From Cervus elaphus (lineage: Eukaryota > Chordata > Mammalia > Artiodactyla > Cervidae), in NCBI RefSeq assembly GCF_910594005.1, contig NC_057815.1, forward strand, positions 81,515,552-81,579,551: a stretch of DNA of 64,000 nucleotides. Direction: 5' to 3'. The notes beneath the pieces were generated by a model. That model did not search any database and had not been told where the DNA came from. It saw nothing but the letters and a program-made list of their open reading frames with translations. A program made the position numbers and the translations under genes. Shown piece after piece: positions 45,703 through 57,317 of the stretch. Each line of letters opens with the position of its first letter. Within the stretch, counting starts at the first letter, position 1.

Positions 45703-48700
45703 CCAGTTCAGTTCAGTCACTGAGTCATGTCTGACTCTAGAAACCCCATGGACTGCAGCATGCCAGGCTTCCATGTCCATCACCAACTCCCAGAGCTTTC
45801 TCAAACTTGTGTTCATTGAGTTGGTGATGCCATCCAACCATCTCATCCTCTGTCGTCCCCTTCTCCCACCTTCAAACTTTCCCAACATCGGAGTCTTTTC
45901 AAATGAGTCAGTTCTTTGCATCAGGTGGCCAAAGTATTGGAGTTTCAGCTTCAACATTAGTCCTTCCATGAATATTCAGGACTGATTTCCTTAAGGATTG
46001 ATGGGTTGGATCTCCTTGCAGTCCAAGGGACTCTCAAGAGTCTTCTCCAACACCACAGTTCAAAAGCATCAATTCTTCGATGCTCAGCTTTGTTTATAGT
46101 CCAACTCACACATCCATACACGACTACTGGAAAAATTATAGCTTTGATTAGATGGACCTTTGTTGGCAAGTAATGTCTCTGCCTTTTAATATGCTGTCTA
46201 TCTTGGTCATAACTTTTCTTCCAAGGAGCAAGCATCTTTTAATTTCGTGTCTACAGTCACCATCTGCAGTGATTTTGGAGCCCCAAAATAAAATCTGTCA
46301 TTGTTTCCATTGTTTCCCCATCTATTTGCCATGAAGTGATGGGACCGGATGCCATGATCTTAGTTTACTGAATGTTGAGGTTTTTGAGCCAGCTTTTTCA
46401 CTCTCCTCTTTCACTTTCAACAAGAGGCTGTTTAGTTCTTCTTCACTTTCTGCCATAAGGGTGATGTCATCTGCATGTTTGAGGTTACTGATACATCTCC
46501 TGGCAATCTTGATTCCAACTTGTGCTTCATCCAGCCCAGCATTTCGCATGATGTACTCTGCATATAAGTAAAATAAGCCTTCAGTTCAGTTTGGTTCAGT
46601 TCAATCACTCAGTCATGTCCGACTCTCTGCAACCCCATGGACTGTAGCATGCCTGTCCATCACCAACTCCTGGATTTTACACAAACTCATTTCCGTTGAG
46701 TCGGTCATGCCATCCAACCATCTCAACCTCTGTCATTCACTTCTCCTCCCACCTTCAGTCTTTCCCAGCATCAGGATCTTTTCAGATGGGGCAGTTCTTT
46801 GCATCAGGTGGCCAAAGTATTGGAATTTCAGCTTTAGCATCAGTCCTTCCAATGAATATTCAGGACTGATTTCCTTTAGGATGGACTTGCTGGATCTCCT
46901 AGATGTACTCCTTTCCTGATTTGGAGCCAGTCTGTTGTTCTATGTCTAGTTCTAACTGTTGCTTCTTGACCTGCATACAGATTTCTCAGGAGGCAGGTCT
47001 GGTGGTCTGGTATTCCAATCTTTTGAGGAATTTTCCACAGTTTGTTGTGATCCACAAAGTCAAAGCCTTTGGCATAGTCAATAAAGCAGAAATAGATGTT
47101 TTTCTGGAACTCTTTTGCTTTTTTGATGATCTAACAGAGTGGCGATTTGGTTCCTCTGCCTTTTCTAAATATAGCTTGAACACCTGGAAGTTCGCAGTTC
47201 ACGCACTATTGATGCCTGGCTTGCAGAATTTTCAGCATTACTGTTCTAATGTGTGAGATGAGTGTAATTGCATGGAAGTTTGAAACTTCTCTTGCATTGC
47301 TTTTCTTTGAGATTGGAATGAAAACTGACCTTTTCCAGTCCTGTGGCCACTGCTGAGTTTTTCTAATTTGTTGACATATTGAGTGCAGCACTTTCACAGC
47401 ATCAGATTTTAGGATTTGAAATAGCTCAACTGGAATTCCAGCACCTCCACTAGCTTTGTTCATAGTGATGCTTCCTAAGGCCCACTTGACTTCGCATTCT
47501 AGGATGTCTGGCTCTAGGTGAGTGATCACACCATCGTGATTATCTGGATCATGAAGATCTTTTTTGTACAGTTCTGTTTATTCTTGCCACTTCTTCTTAA
47601 TATCTTCTGCTTCTGTTAGGTCCATACCATTTCTGTCCTTTTTTATGCCCATCTTTGTATGACATGTTCCCTGGTATCTCTGATTTTCTTGAAGAAATCT
47701 CTAGTCTTTCCCAATCTATTGTTTTCCTCTATTTCTTTTCATTGATCACTGAGAAAGGCTTTCTTATCTCTCCTTGCTACTCTTTGGAACTCTGCATTCA
47801 AATGGGTATATCTTTCCTTTTCTTCTTTGCCTTTAGCTTCTCTTCTTTCTTCAGCTATTTGTAAGGCCTCCTCAGACAATCATTTTGCCTTTTTGCATTT
47901 CTTTTCTTGGGCATGGTTTTGATCACTGCCTCCTGTACAATGTTATAAACCTCCATCCATAGTTCTTCAAGCACTCTGTCTATCAGATCTAATCCCTTGA
48001 ATCTAATGGTCACTTCCACTGTATAATCATAAAGGATTTGATTTAGGTCATACATGACTATTCTTGTGGTTTTCCTTCCTTTCTTCAATTTAAGTCTGAA
48101 TTTGGCAATAAGGAGTTTGTGATCTGTGCCACAGTCAGCTCCTGGTCTTGTTTTTGCTGACTGTATAAAGCTTCTTTGTCTTTGGCTGCAAAGAATATAC
48201 TCAGTCTGATTTTGGTATTGTCCATCTGGTGATGTCCATGTGCAGAGTCTTCTCTTGTGCTGCTGTAAGAGGGTGTTTGCTATGACTAGTGCATTCTCTT
48301 AGCAAAATCTGTTAGCCTTTGACCCTGCTTCATTTTGTACTCCACAGCCATATTTTCCTGTTACTCCAGGTATCTCATGACTTCCTACTTTTGCGTTCCA
48401 GTCCCCCATAATGAAAGGGACATTTTTGGGGGTGTTAGTTCTAGAAGATCTTGTACGTCCTTATAGAACTGTTCGACTTCAGCTTCCTCAGCATTACTGG
48501 TTGGGGCATAGACTTAGATTACTGTGATACTGAATGGTTTGCCTTGGAATTGAGCAGAGATCATTCTGTCGTTTTTGAGACTGCATCCAAGCACTGCATT
48601 TTGGACTCTTTTGTTGACTTTGATGGCAACTCCATTTCTTCTAAGAGACTCTTGCCCACAGTAGTAGATATAATGGTCATCTGAGTTAAATTTACCCATT

Positions 48701-48807
48701 CCAGTCCAATTTAGTTCACTCATTCTTAAAATGTCGATGTTCACTCTTTCCATCTCCTGGATGGAATCTCCACTTCCGATTGCCTTGATTCATGGACCCA
48801 ACATGGT
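45703..48807 (-). mobile_element. Longest BovB LINE, with duplication and a nested BovB
   Basis: Complement of BovB from the 3' end to near the start of the endonuclease. A perfect 10-bp duplication, tagttgctct (45693-45702 and 48808-48817), flanks it. The minus frame 48514-48753 is the N-terminal APE-type endonuclease block (ILRMSELNWTGMGKFNSDDH; SLRRNGVAI), 47855-48088 is the endonuclease-RT linker, and 47206-47529 is the pre-RT region (GSITMNKASGGAGIPVELFQ). YADD is altered (KHADDITLMAE at 46322-46549). A second BovB (46580-46900) is nested inside. Excluding that guest, about 2.8 kb of the roughly 3.2-kb element is present. Many frameshifts; inactive. Confidence 0.95.
46580..46900 (-). mobile_element. 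BovB 3' fragment nested in BovB
   Basis: A second ttcagttcag...ttggttcagttc start appears inside the larger element and runs 320 bp to ctggatctcct, after which the outer BovB resumes at agatgtactcc. About 20 bp of the outer element (the gggtgacaatatacagcctt block) is missing at the junction and no duplication is visible. Confidence 0.9.
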
Positions 48808-49394
48808 TAGTTGCTCTAAACTTTATTATATGTGTTCACTACTAACCTAAATCCACTATAAATAATATTATTGTTTCACTGTTTATGCAAGTCCCTTATA
48901 ACAGAGGAGCCCCAATTCTTCTCTCCCATTACTTATAGCATTGCTGTTATTCATTTTACTTACCCATATAATTACCCAATACAATGTTACTGTTATTACT
49001 TTGATGAATTAGATTGATGAATTTGTTACTGATTTGATCAGCTAATAAGAAAAATGATTTTAATCTATCTCCATTCAGTTTTTCTCAGGTGTTCTTAGTT
49101 TATGTAGGTCTGAATTTCTGAACTATATAATTTTCTGCTCCCTAAAGAACTTTTAACATTTCTTCAGAGCAGGTCTACTAGCAATAAATCCCCTTAGTCT
49201 TTCCTTTGTCTGAGAAAGTCCCCATTTCTCTTTCACTTTTGAAGGATAATTTCAATGGATATGGACTTGTAGGTCAGTGGCTTTTCTTTTCAACACTATA
49301 TTATATTTTTGGCATTATGTCACATCTTCAAATAATAGAATCTTAAACTTAGCCTATGAATATGTTTTAATGTACCTCATTTACTTGGCAGATT

Positions 49395-49525
49395 CTCTAT
49401 CTCAGAGTCACTCTTTTCTCAGATTCATGAATGAGTAAGTCAAGTATAGAACCAGGATAAGGACCCAGGTCACTTGACTTCCAGTCCAATATTCATAGTC
49501 ATTCTCACTATGCTACCAGGTTATT
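49395..49525 (-). mobile_element. MIR SINE
   Basis: Complement of the MIR 5' half: agaaccaggataaggacccaggtcac...cttccagtccaatattc...ctatgctaccagg. Confidence 0.7.
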
Positions 49526-49824
49526 AAACTATTACTTAGCCTTTTCTCATAGTGTTAATTCTGATATCTTGCTATAAATACAATCACATTTATAGCAACT
49601 GTACTTTCAATTCACATGAAATAACTATATAAATAGAACAGGCACAATTTTCTCTATTTAGGTTCTTTGCTGTGTTAATTGAAAGGCATGAAGTACAATA
49701 TAAAATTACTTTTTGAAAAAAACACATATATTTAAAAATATATTTCTTTTCATCTATATAAGTTTATTTCTATCAAGAATAAATATATCTAGTGTATTTT
49801 CTTTGCAAAGAGTAGCCCCATTTT
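49526..49824. other. AT-rich, unassigned
   Basis: Nothing recognised. Confidence 0.4.
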
Positions 49825-50700
49825 TTTCTTAATATATATATTTTATTGAAGTAGTTGACTAACAATGTTTCAGGTGCATAGCAAGGTGATTCAGTTGTGT
49901 GTATGTATATATACATATAATATACACATATTATTTTTCATATTTTTTCCATTATAGGTTATTATAAGACATTTACTATATGTTGGGGTCCTTTAATGGA
50001 CCGGAACCTGGTGGTACGGAGTCGATGATAAGAAAATGAAAGAGAGAAAGAGGCCGATGTCCCTTGGTTTACGCAGAGGACCAATAAAGTCCTAGATACA
50101 GGACTTGCATCACTCATGAAGGCACCAGGCGCCCTCTCGAGGGGGTCTTAGAAGCCTGGGCAGAAAAGTGAGCACGATGGGTCTCCACGCTCCAGAGAGT
50201 CAGCCAGAAAAGGAGAGAGAGAGAGAGAGAGACAAAAAAGACCTGGGGACCCAAGCTATGATGAAGCAAAGGTGCTTTAATGATTTTTCTATGAGTATAT
50301 ATAGGCTGCAGTACAAGAAACTTCTTTCGGGAATGATAGAGATCAGAAAACCAAATGTACAGCAACCGTTACCAAGGGAACAAGGGGTAATGTTAGTCAC
50401 AAGGTCAGGAGACAATCCATATCTCAAGAAAGGGGAAGGAGACTAAGCTGTTTTGTCCTAAGGAGAATGTTTACTAAAGGAGACTCATGCTTGCCTCACA
50501 CAATGACCTCAGTCCCTGGGAGCAGCGTGCTGTTCCGCTTGAAGAGGGACAAAGGACTCATGAGAGACAGCACGTAGGAATCCTCCCGTCAAACATTCCC
50601 TGACACTATAGGTCCCTGTGCTATACAATAAATATTCATTGCATGTTACATATCTGTTTTTTAAATTAGAAGTCTAGCATTCTATTCATACTAAGTCAAA
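49825..50700 (-). mobile_element. L1 LINE 3' end interrupted by a solo LTR
   Basis: Complement of L1 3' UTR: ttttattgaagtagttgactaacaatg...aaggtgattcagttgtg...ttccattataggttattataag, then after the LTR ggtccctgtgctatacaataaatattc. Confidence 0.8.
49981..50605 (-). mobile_element. Complete solo ERV LTR
   Basis: A 625-bp LTR with TG...CA ends, flanked by ctata (49976-49980 and 50606-50610), or actata if one overlapping base is counted. Transcriptional sense is minus: read that way it starts tgtcagggaatg, has a TATA-like ctatatatactc (complement near 50296-50307), an ATTAAA signal nearby, a (CT)n tract (complement of about 50213-50232) and ends ggaccccaaca. It sits cleanly in an L1 3' UTR, so the provirus has recombined down to a solo LTR. 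No gag, pol or env sequence is present. Class (ERV1 or ERV2) cannot be settled from a 5-6 bp duplication. Confidence 0.9.
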
Positions 50701-51229
50701 CAAGTGGAATCAAAATATCATAATTTTTTTTAGTTAGGCTAAAAATTCATAAGTTTTCTAAAATATATATATTCTACATGCTATTTATATATGTATACAA
50801 AAGGTTTTCTACTGCACTTGATAGAAAGAGTAGCCCCATTTTGATGGCCAAAGGGTACCCTTTACAGTACACCAAATGCTTTACCATTTTGGGGCCATTC
50901 ACTTTACAAATGGTTGTCCTTTCCTTCTTTTGTTAAAATAATCCCTCTATCAAATCATTTTAATCCCATGTCAAAAATGTAAAACACAGAACATGTATTC
51001 AAGAACTTTAGCTTCCAAACACTATATTATCAAATGCTGTGCAAACAAGCATTGCTATTTTTAAAAAGTGCCTGTATCTTTCAAATAAGACCTTGAGTTA
51101 CAGAGAGATTCACTTGTTTTATAATACACCATCTCATCTAGAAGTAGCCAATGCTTAGAGGATTGTGAACAATCTGTTAATATTTCAGTTATAGCATCAA
51201 CATTTGAAATACTCTTCTTCAAAATACCA
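50701..51229. other. AT-rich, unassigned
   Basis: No gene or repeat recognised. Confidence 0.45.
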
Positions 51230-51415
51230 TCTGTGAGTGGTTCTCCAAACCTGGCTACACACTGGACTCATCAAGGGAGCTCTAAAAGTACTGTTGCCTG
51301 GGTTCCAGTCCCAGTGATTCTGACTTAATTGGACTGGACATTGATTTCTGGGCATTGCAAATATTAAAAGCTCTCCAGGTGATTTTAATGTGCATTCACG
51401 TTTAAGGACCATTCC
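51230..51415 (+). mobile_element. MER5-type hAT MITE
   Basis: ctgtgagtggttctccaaacctggctacacactgg...gggttccagtcccagtgattctgactt...ctctccaggtgattttaatgtgca matches MER5A order. Confidence 0.8.
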
Positions 51416-51685
51416 TTTCATGACCTTAATTAGCAATTTTAAATGTGCAGTTTTCCCCTATACTAATGTATTAGTTTTTTAATTACCTTTATAACAAATT
51501 GCTACAGAATTAGTGAATTTAAACAACATAAATGCATAAATGTGTCATCCTACACTTCTGTTTATCAGAAGTTTAACACACATCTCACTGGACTAAAATC
51601 AAGATATTATGTGGCCTGCATTTCTTTCTAGAGGCTCAAGGGGAGACTCCATTCCTTATTTCCCTTGCTTGTATAGATAACTGAC

Positions 51686-51910
51686 AGGGCTTACCTGGTG
51701 GCTTAGATGGTAAAGAATCCACCTGCAATGTAGAAGACCTGGGTTTGATCCCTGCAACAGGAAGATCCTCTGGAGAAGGACATGGCAACTCATTCCAGAA
51801 TTCTTGCCTGGAGAATTCCATGAACAGAGGAGCCTGGTGGGCTACAGTCCATGTGGTCACAAAGAGTCAGACATGACTGGGTGACTAAGCATGCACACAC
51901 ACACACACAC
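51686..51910 (+). mobile_element. Bov-tA SINE with (CA)n tail
   Basis: Plus-strand full unit with head agggcttacctggtggcttag and a 3' tail gcatgcacacacac. Flanked by ataactgac at 51677-51685 and 51911-51919. Confidence 0.95.
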
Positions 51911-52088
51911 ATAACTGACCCTCATTCTCATGTGGGTCCTTCCTTTATCTTCCAGGTCAGCAACAGGGAGGAAAGGCAAAGCGATTCCTTTTCTGATTGC
52001 CATCTCTCTGGTGCTCTGGGCCTGGATGTGTTCTTCATGTTTAGGGATTTATGTGACTAGATTGGGCCCACCTGGATAATACAGCATG

Positions 52089-52295
52089 TGCTAAGTCCCT
52101 TCAGTCGGTGTCCAATTCTTTGCAACCCTATGGACCTTGGCTCACCAGGCTCCTCTGTCCATGGGATTCTCCAGCCAAGAATACTGGAGTGGGCTGCCAT
52201 GTCCTTCTCCAGGGGATCTTCCTGACTCAGGGATTGAACTCACATCTCCTGCATTGCAGGCAGATTCTTTACCGCTGAACCACCAGGGAAGCCCT
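52089..52295 (-). mobile_element. Bov-tA SINE
   Basis: Complement of a full unit; right end gctgaaccaccagggaagccc. Confidence 0.93.
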
Positions 52296-52300
52296 CATAT

Positions 52301-53856
52301 ACATACTTCTTGCCTAAAACAAGAGCTATCATCTTGACATACACTGCAAAGTAATCTCGCACTGAAGAAGGGTTTAGAGAGACTGCATTTCTGATGAAGT
52401 CATTAGTCAGCTTCACCAACTACAGACTATCTCCAGGGTTCTTGTCATGTAAGTGAATTCAATTCTTATTAGAGCCACTTTTTTGGGTAAGATTTTTCTG
52501 TTACTTGCAGCTAACTGTGACATTAACTGGTATAGCAATCTTGCAAGTTTCTTTTCACAGTTTGTAATTTCTGATACTCCTTTATCCTCCTAGTCCAGAA
52601 TAACAGACTGTTTTTCACTTTTCCAAGAATCCAAGGACTTTATCTTCCAAAGAATGATACCCTTAATAAAAGTGTCGCTGTGTTCTTTTTAGAAAGATGA
52701 ATAGAAAATTTTAGAGCCCTATATTTCCACATTTAGTCAAAAGGATTAGCTTTGCCTTGTATTCCTTAACAAGGAAATGCTAGGCAAATGCTGAGGAATA
52801 AATGCTAGAAAACATTCAATTAACACTGCGGTAATTCCCACTTGCTACGGTATAGTCCTTTGATAATGGATCTCAGAGATATTATGCTTTGTTTGGAGCT
52901 GGAAAGGACACAGAGATGTGGAGCTCTGTCCATAGGCATGCCTTTGGGAAACAAATCAAGTAGTGACTTGGTATAACATGCTTGAGGAACAGTGGTTCCT
53001 ATTGGGAGACTATTACACGGCAAGGCAGACATTTCAGTGTCCATGGAGTGGAATGTGATTAAAGGTATCTATAATACAATCCTTTCATGACCATGACCTT
53101 GACCTCTTTCAGTTCCCCACTTTCAGTTTCCGCTGTAAACTGCATTTTGGTCTCATCAAGCATTTTGGTGATATTTTGCTTTTGTTTCAAGAAGATTCTA
53201 CCTACCTTTGAACCTATGTGATAAATGATTTTGTCTATGCCCTTCAGGCTCCCGAGATGAACTTCTGTCTTAGCTCCTCTCTCTAAACAAATACAGTCCT
53301 GATATATAACTCTTGCCACTTGGTGAAGTGGAGAGAAAAGTGAAGAAATATATAGGTAAAAATGATTTCTAATCCTTCTGTTTCCAGTTGATGTCACATT
53401 GTGTTTTTTTTTAATCATCATATTTCAATCTGGGTGTCAAAGAATACTTTCATTCAGCTAAAACATAAAAGGCTAGGTTATAGATGAAGTTTTAACAGCA
53501 AATTATTCAGCTCAAAGTTATTTTTCCCCCAGAACACATTCTCTGATATCTGGAAGTTTAAAATGATTTTAAGATGAATGGCACCAAGCATGAGTGGGAA
53601 CTTTAACCTTCACATTTCTTGAGGGGTATGTCAGCTTCTACTGTGTGCAAAATCAGCATCTCCCAATCCTTTCCCCATCACCTTGGAAATGGGCACTCCA
53701 TAAAGAAATGTATCTTTTTTATACTAGGAAAAATTAAATGGCAGCCACTCTTTGATGTATAACCGTGCTCTGCCTTAGTCATATAGATGTACACTGAAAA
53801 CAGGATTGGCCATCCCATCGGCCTTGTAGTTTGGGGCCCAATACTCATGAAGAGAA
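52301..53856. other. Unassigned sequence with one longer open frame
   Basis: Apart from the minus frame at 53059-53421 (listed separately), no feature is recognised; the minus frame 52820-53044 is out of phase with it and unassigned. Confidence 0.4.
53059..53421 (-). other. Unidentified 120-codon open frame
   Basis: Longest open frame in the window outside known repeats. Rich in K, E and I, with a possible helical stretch, KQKQNITKMLDETKMQF, towards the C-terminus and no obvious membrane segment. The start lies directly after an A-rich codon run (MMIKKK). It has no recognised homology, no poly(A) signal close downstream and no neighbouring exon that I can see. It might be a processed pseudogene fragment or chance. 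Not called as a gene. Confidence 0.25.
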
Positions 53857-54065
53857 AGTGAAAGTGTTAGTCACTCAGGCATGTCCCACTCTTTGTGACC
53901 CCATGGACTGTAGACTGCCAGATCCCTCTGTCCATGGGATTTTCCAAGCAAGAATACTGGAGTGGGTTGCCATTTCCTTCTCCAGAGGATTTTCCCAACA
54001 GGGATCAGTCCGGGTCTCCTGCATTGCAGGCAGATTCTTTAGTGTCTGAGCCACCGGGGAAATCC
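53857..54065 (-). mobile_element. Bov-tA SINE
   Basis: Complement of a full unit, flanked by a short repeat, actcat (53842-53847 and 54069-54074). Confidence 0.93.
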
Positions 54066-54534
54066 AGCACTCATAAGTGTCATTCCAAATCTCTATACAC
54101 TCCCTAAAGAGTGAGTGTATGTATGTATGTTTGTTTGTTTTATATTTTTAGAAATTATTGTTTATTATTTTATGTTGGTAAGTCTTCATAGTTGTTGGTT
54201 AAATAGTAAAAGCTAAAACAACATCAAATGTACATACTAGATAACTTTTCTAAGAAAGTTTTCTGTGGAATCTCTCTCTACTTGAAGTCCCCCAGTGCTC
54301 CACTCAGCCAATAGGGTTCCTTTTAGGACCCTTGGAATGTGTATTCAGCATCACCTATTCTAGCCTTTATTTTGCCAACCCCTTCAAAAATATCTCTCCT
54401 CATCTGACTTAAGAATATGGTTTCAAAATGGGTTTAATACATTTTTTGAGAGAATGTCAATTATCACACAATTTCTGTTTTAGATTTGTGAAGTGTTTCA
54501 TTGTATGTTCTGAGCTTATAAAATTGTATGAGAT
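54066..54534. other. Unassigned sequence
   Basis: A short (ATGT/TTTG)n tract at 54115-54140; nothing else. Confidence 0.4.
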
Positions 54535-54650
54535 GTCAGAGTCCTTTGAGATGAGCTAGTCCACTCTCCTCCATACCCAAATTAGAATATTGAGACATCA
54601 CAGCCACATAACCAAGTATGGTGTCATGATGCCCTCTATCAGATGGAAAA
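54535..54650 (-). mobile_element. Possible MIR fragment
   Basis: gagatgagctagtccactctcctccatacc...ttgagacatcacagccacataacc resembles a diverged MIR-type repeat. Confidence 0.4.
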
Positions 54651-55482
54651 CAATGTCAAACACCGTCCCTCCTCACCATACATACCATAAATCACTGATT
54701 TCAGAGCAAATATGGCAAAGGCCTCTGAATTACTGAGTTAGAGTATGTAGCAAGCTCCTTTGATTTTTAAAGTCATGCAAATGTAAATCCTCTTTATAAA
54801 AACAGCCAAATATATTGAGACTATATTAAAAATATTTCTAAACCCAAATCCTAAAATTACATATTTACAATAAATGAAACACCTGAAAATAACATATCAT
54901 ATGTGGTGTACAGTGCATTACATTTGCATTTATTATTATTATTGAACATCAGGTACTTAGGTATAACATTTACGTATATAATTTTAAAAGAGGAAGATAT
55001 TTGTTTTCATTACAGGTTTTCTTTCTTAATTATAGGTAGGTTAGTGTATTATCCATACTTAATGCATTATCTATCCTGGCATGTATTCATACTATTTGAA
55101 AATACAGCAGTCAAGGGTTTGGACACATGATCTGAGGTTAAAATGCTTAGTACATGGAAAAATTAAAATTCTTTTTTTTTTTAAGGCTTTATGTCTTAAA
55201 AAAAACAAAAAACAAATTGTGTTTTACAGTATAAGAGCTAAGAAGTCCTATTAGTGACACTTGAAGTTTTATAGTAGCTGCTGCTTGCCAGTGATCATTA
55301 AGTGAATAAAGCATCCGTCAGTGGTATGGAAATCAGCCCTGTTCATAAATCATTCTGCTCAACCTGTTAGCAGAGGTGAGCTAAATGAACATCTTAGGAA
55401 CATCTATAAAAATTTAAGACCAGTAGCAGAACTTATTTTCTTAGTCTATCTAGTAGTCTGTACGATAGAACTTTTACAGGAT
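54651..55482. other. AT-rich, no gene
   Basis: No repeat or gene recognised; the plus frame 54903-55130 is low-complexity hydrophobic. Confidence 0.45.
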
Positions 55483-55707
55483 GTATGCATGTGTGCATGC
55501 TGTTGCTTCTAGTGTTCCTCTCTTTGCGACCCTGTGGACTATAACCCACCAGGCTCCTTTGTCCATGGAATCCTCCAGGCAAGAATACTGGAGTGGTTGC
55601 TGTGCCTTCCTCCAGGGGGTCTTCCCCACCTAGGGATCGACCTACATCTCTTATGTTTCCCATATTGGCCGGCATGTTCTTTACCAGTGCCACCTGGGAA
55701 GCCTGTC
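55483..55707 (-). mobile_element. Bov-tA SINE
   Basis: Complement of a unit with a slightly expanded head region; flanked by ttacaggat at 55474-55482 and 55708-55716. Confidence 0.93.
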
Positions 55708-55716
55708 TTACAGGAT

Positions 55717-56036
55717 AAATTTTGTCAATTTCTTACTTCATTTCAAAGAGTGTATGATCTAAACAACTATACTTCCCCTTGCATATTCCATGACTTCTAC
55801 TCAGAGTAAATTTTCTTTTTTCAACAGGTTACATTTATGAGTAAGAAAATTGTTCACTTGGGAGAAAAGTGGCACACGCCTGTCTCTGTCCTTGGGTTAC
55901 TTTTCTTCTCTTTATTCATAACATTTCCCCCTCTATCCACACCGCCATGCTCAGCACCCAGTGCCCTCATGCACTTTTAGTTTGCTTACAAGGGCTTTCT
56001 CTGGGCCCTGGAAATTCCTGTTTACCTCTGCCTTGG

Positions 56037-56040
<4 letters not shown>
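55717..56040. other. Unassigned sequence
   Basis: Nothing recognised. Confidence 0.4.

Positions 56041-56089
<49 letters not shown>
56041..56089. repeat. (TA)n microsatellite
   Basis: About 49 bp of alternating TA with a single G interruption, next to a CHR SINE tail. Confidence 0.95.
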
Positions 56090-56094
56090 TTTAA

Positions 56095-56365
56095 ATGTTT
56101 ATTTATTTATTTACTTGTCTGTTTGGGGTCTTAGTCGCAGCACACAGGGTCTTCCTTGCATCATGCCGATCCCCCTTTGCAGCGTTGTGTGAACTCTCTG
56201 GCTGTGGTATGCAGGCTCGGTAGTAAAGCACAGGCTCAGTAGCTGGGGCACATGGATTTAGTTGCTCTGTAGCATGTGGGATCTTAGTTCTCCCACCATG
56301 GATCATTTCCATATCCTCTGATTTCAGGGTGAATTCTTAACCGCTGGGCCACCAGGGAAGTCCCT
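56095..56365 (-). mobile_element. CHR-type cetartiodactyl SINE
   Basis: Complement of CHR: gtttggggtcttagtcgcagc...ctctggctgtggtatgcaggctc...cttaaccgctgggccaccagggaagtccc. Head at the right end. Confidence 0.85.
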
Positions 56366-57317
56366 GGGTCATATTTTCTGTAATTTTGAATTAAGCTCTT
56401 CATGCTTGCCTGGTCTGGATGACACAGCCTATCTAACTTTGTGGGATAAAAAATTCTGTTGAGAAATATTTTTTTATCCTGTTTCCTTAAAAATACTCTG
56501 TCCCTCATTTATAAGCTGAAATGTAAAATAAGTCCATTTCAAAAGCTGCAACCAAGAAAAGAGAATGTGGCTACTTTAATTGAAAAATTCCATTCAGCAC
56601 TTTAAATAATTCACCATTTTCTGCTCTACAAATGGTGATTTTCCTTAACAATATCAACCACTAATTAATTATAATTTTATGAAGCAAAAATATCTAGTAT
56701 TTTTATTACAATGATATGGTGAATGTGTTGATTCTCCTGGAAGAATTGTTCATGGGATTTAGAAATGAGGCCAATTTAAATGCTATAGGTTAACTGGTTT
56801 CAGTTCAAATTAATAAAGAATTTGCAACAAATCTTTCCAAAACTGGAAAGTCTTGCTCTGGGATATAATAAATCTCAATCACCAAAGATATCCTGGCTAG
56901 ACTAGATATCTACTTGCAAGGGACTTTTGTCCTGAGGATTCATGGAGTTTATGGACCCTAGAAATTTATGACAATATTAACAGCTTGAGTAATCATCCAA
57001 TTAGCTGGTATATGAAGATGCTTTGCATTTATGCTACGATTCTAAACTTTACCACAGAGGCATCAAAGGTAATTTTCAGTCTTCTGAGCTCAAATCCTCA
57101 ACTTGTCTGATTGAAAAACCTCTGTACCCCCAACTATGTCTAAAAGTGTTAAAAGCTTAGTTAGTATTCAGATTGCTGATATTGTCATACTATTCAGTTC
57201 CAATTCCTTGCCAGTTTTACTAGAGGAAAGGTCATTAAAATACATTTGTTTCATAACTAGTTTTTCTGTTCTTGTCTAAGAATATAAGTAGGAGTGATTC
57301 TTCAGAGAAATCAATCT
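56366..57317. other. AT-rich, no gene
   Basis: No repeat or gene recognised. Confidence 0.45.

Larger units (their letters stand above)
42470..49330 (-). mobile_element. Long L1M LINE, interrupted by younger insertions
   Basis: Complement of an old L1: the ORF2 C-terminal and 3' region at 42470-43937 (gttccagtttttggtgattatgaataaagcc; ttttgcaaatattttctcctgttct), more of ORF2 at 44390-45702 (ccattgtgatctaaggaag; gatattgacgtctccaactat), and a further 5' piece at 48808-49330 (ttctcaggtgttcttagttt; gaaggataatttcaatggatatgg). Interrupted by a Bov-tA and LTR fragment at 43938-44375 and by BovB at 45703-48807. No open frame of useful length remains. Confidence 0.75.
51468..52300 (+). mobile_element. 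MaLR/MLT1-like LTR, split by two SINEs
   Basis: tgtattagttttttaattacctttataac...atttaaacaacataaatg...tctcactggactaaaatcaaga...ctctggtgctctggg resembles an MLT1-type LTR. Interrupted by Bov-tA at 51686-51910 and 52089-52295. The right end is unclear. Confidence 0.6.

Noticed and set aside
50168..50446. 92-codon frame with an ERER-rich stretch
   Set aside because: It lies in the solo LTR, and the repeat residues come from a GA microsatellite.
44046..50605. Complete endogenous provirus between two LTRs
   Set aside because: The interval holds L1M and BovB, not retroviral internal sequence, and the second LTR has its own flanking duplication.
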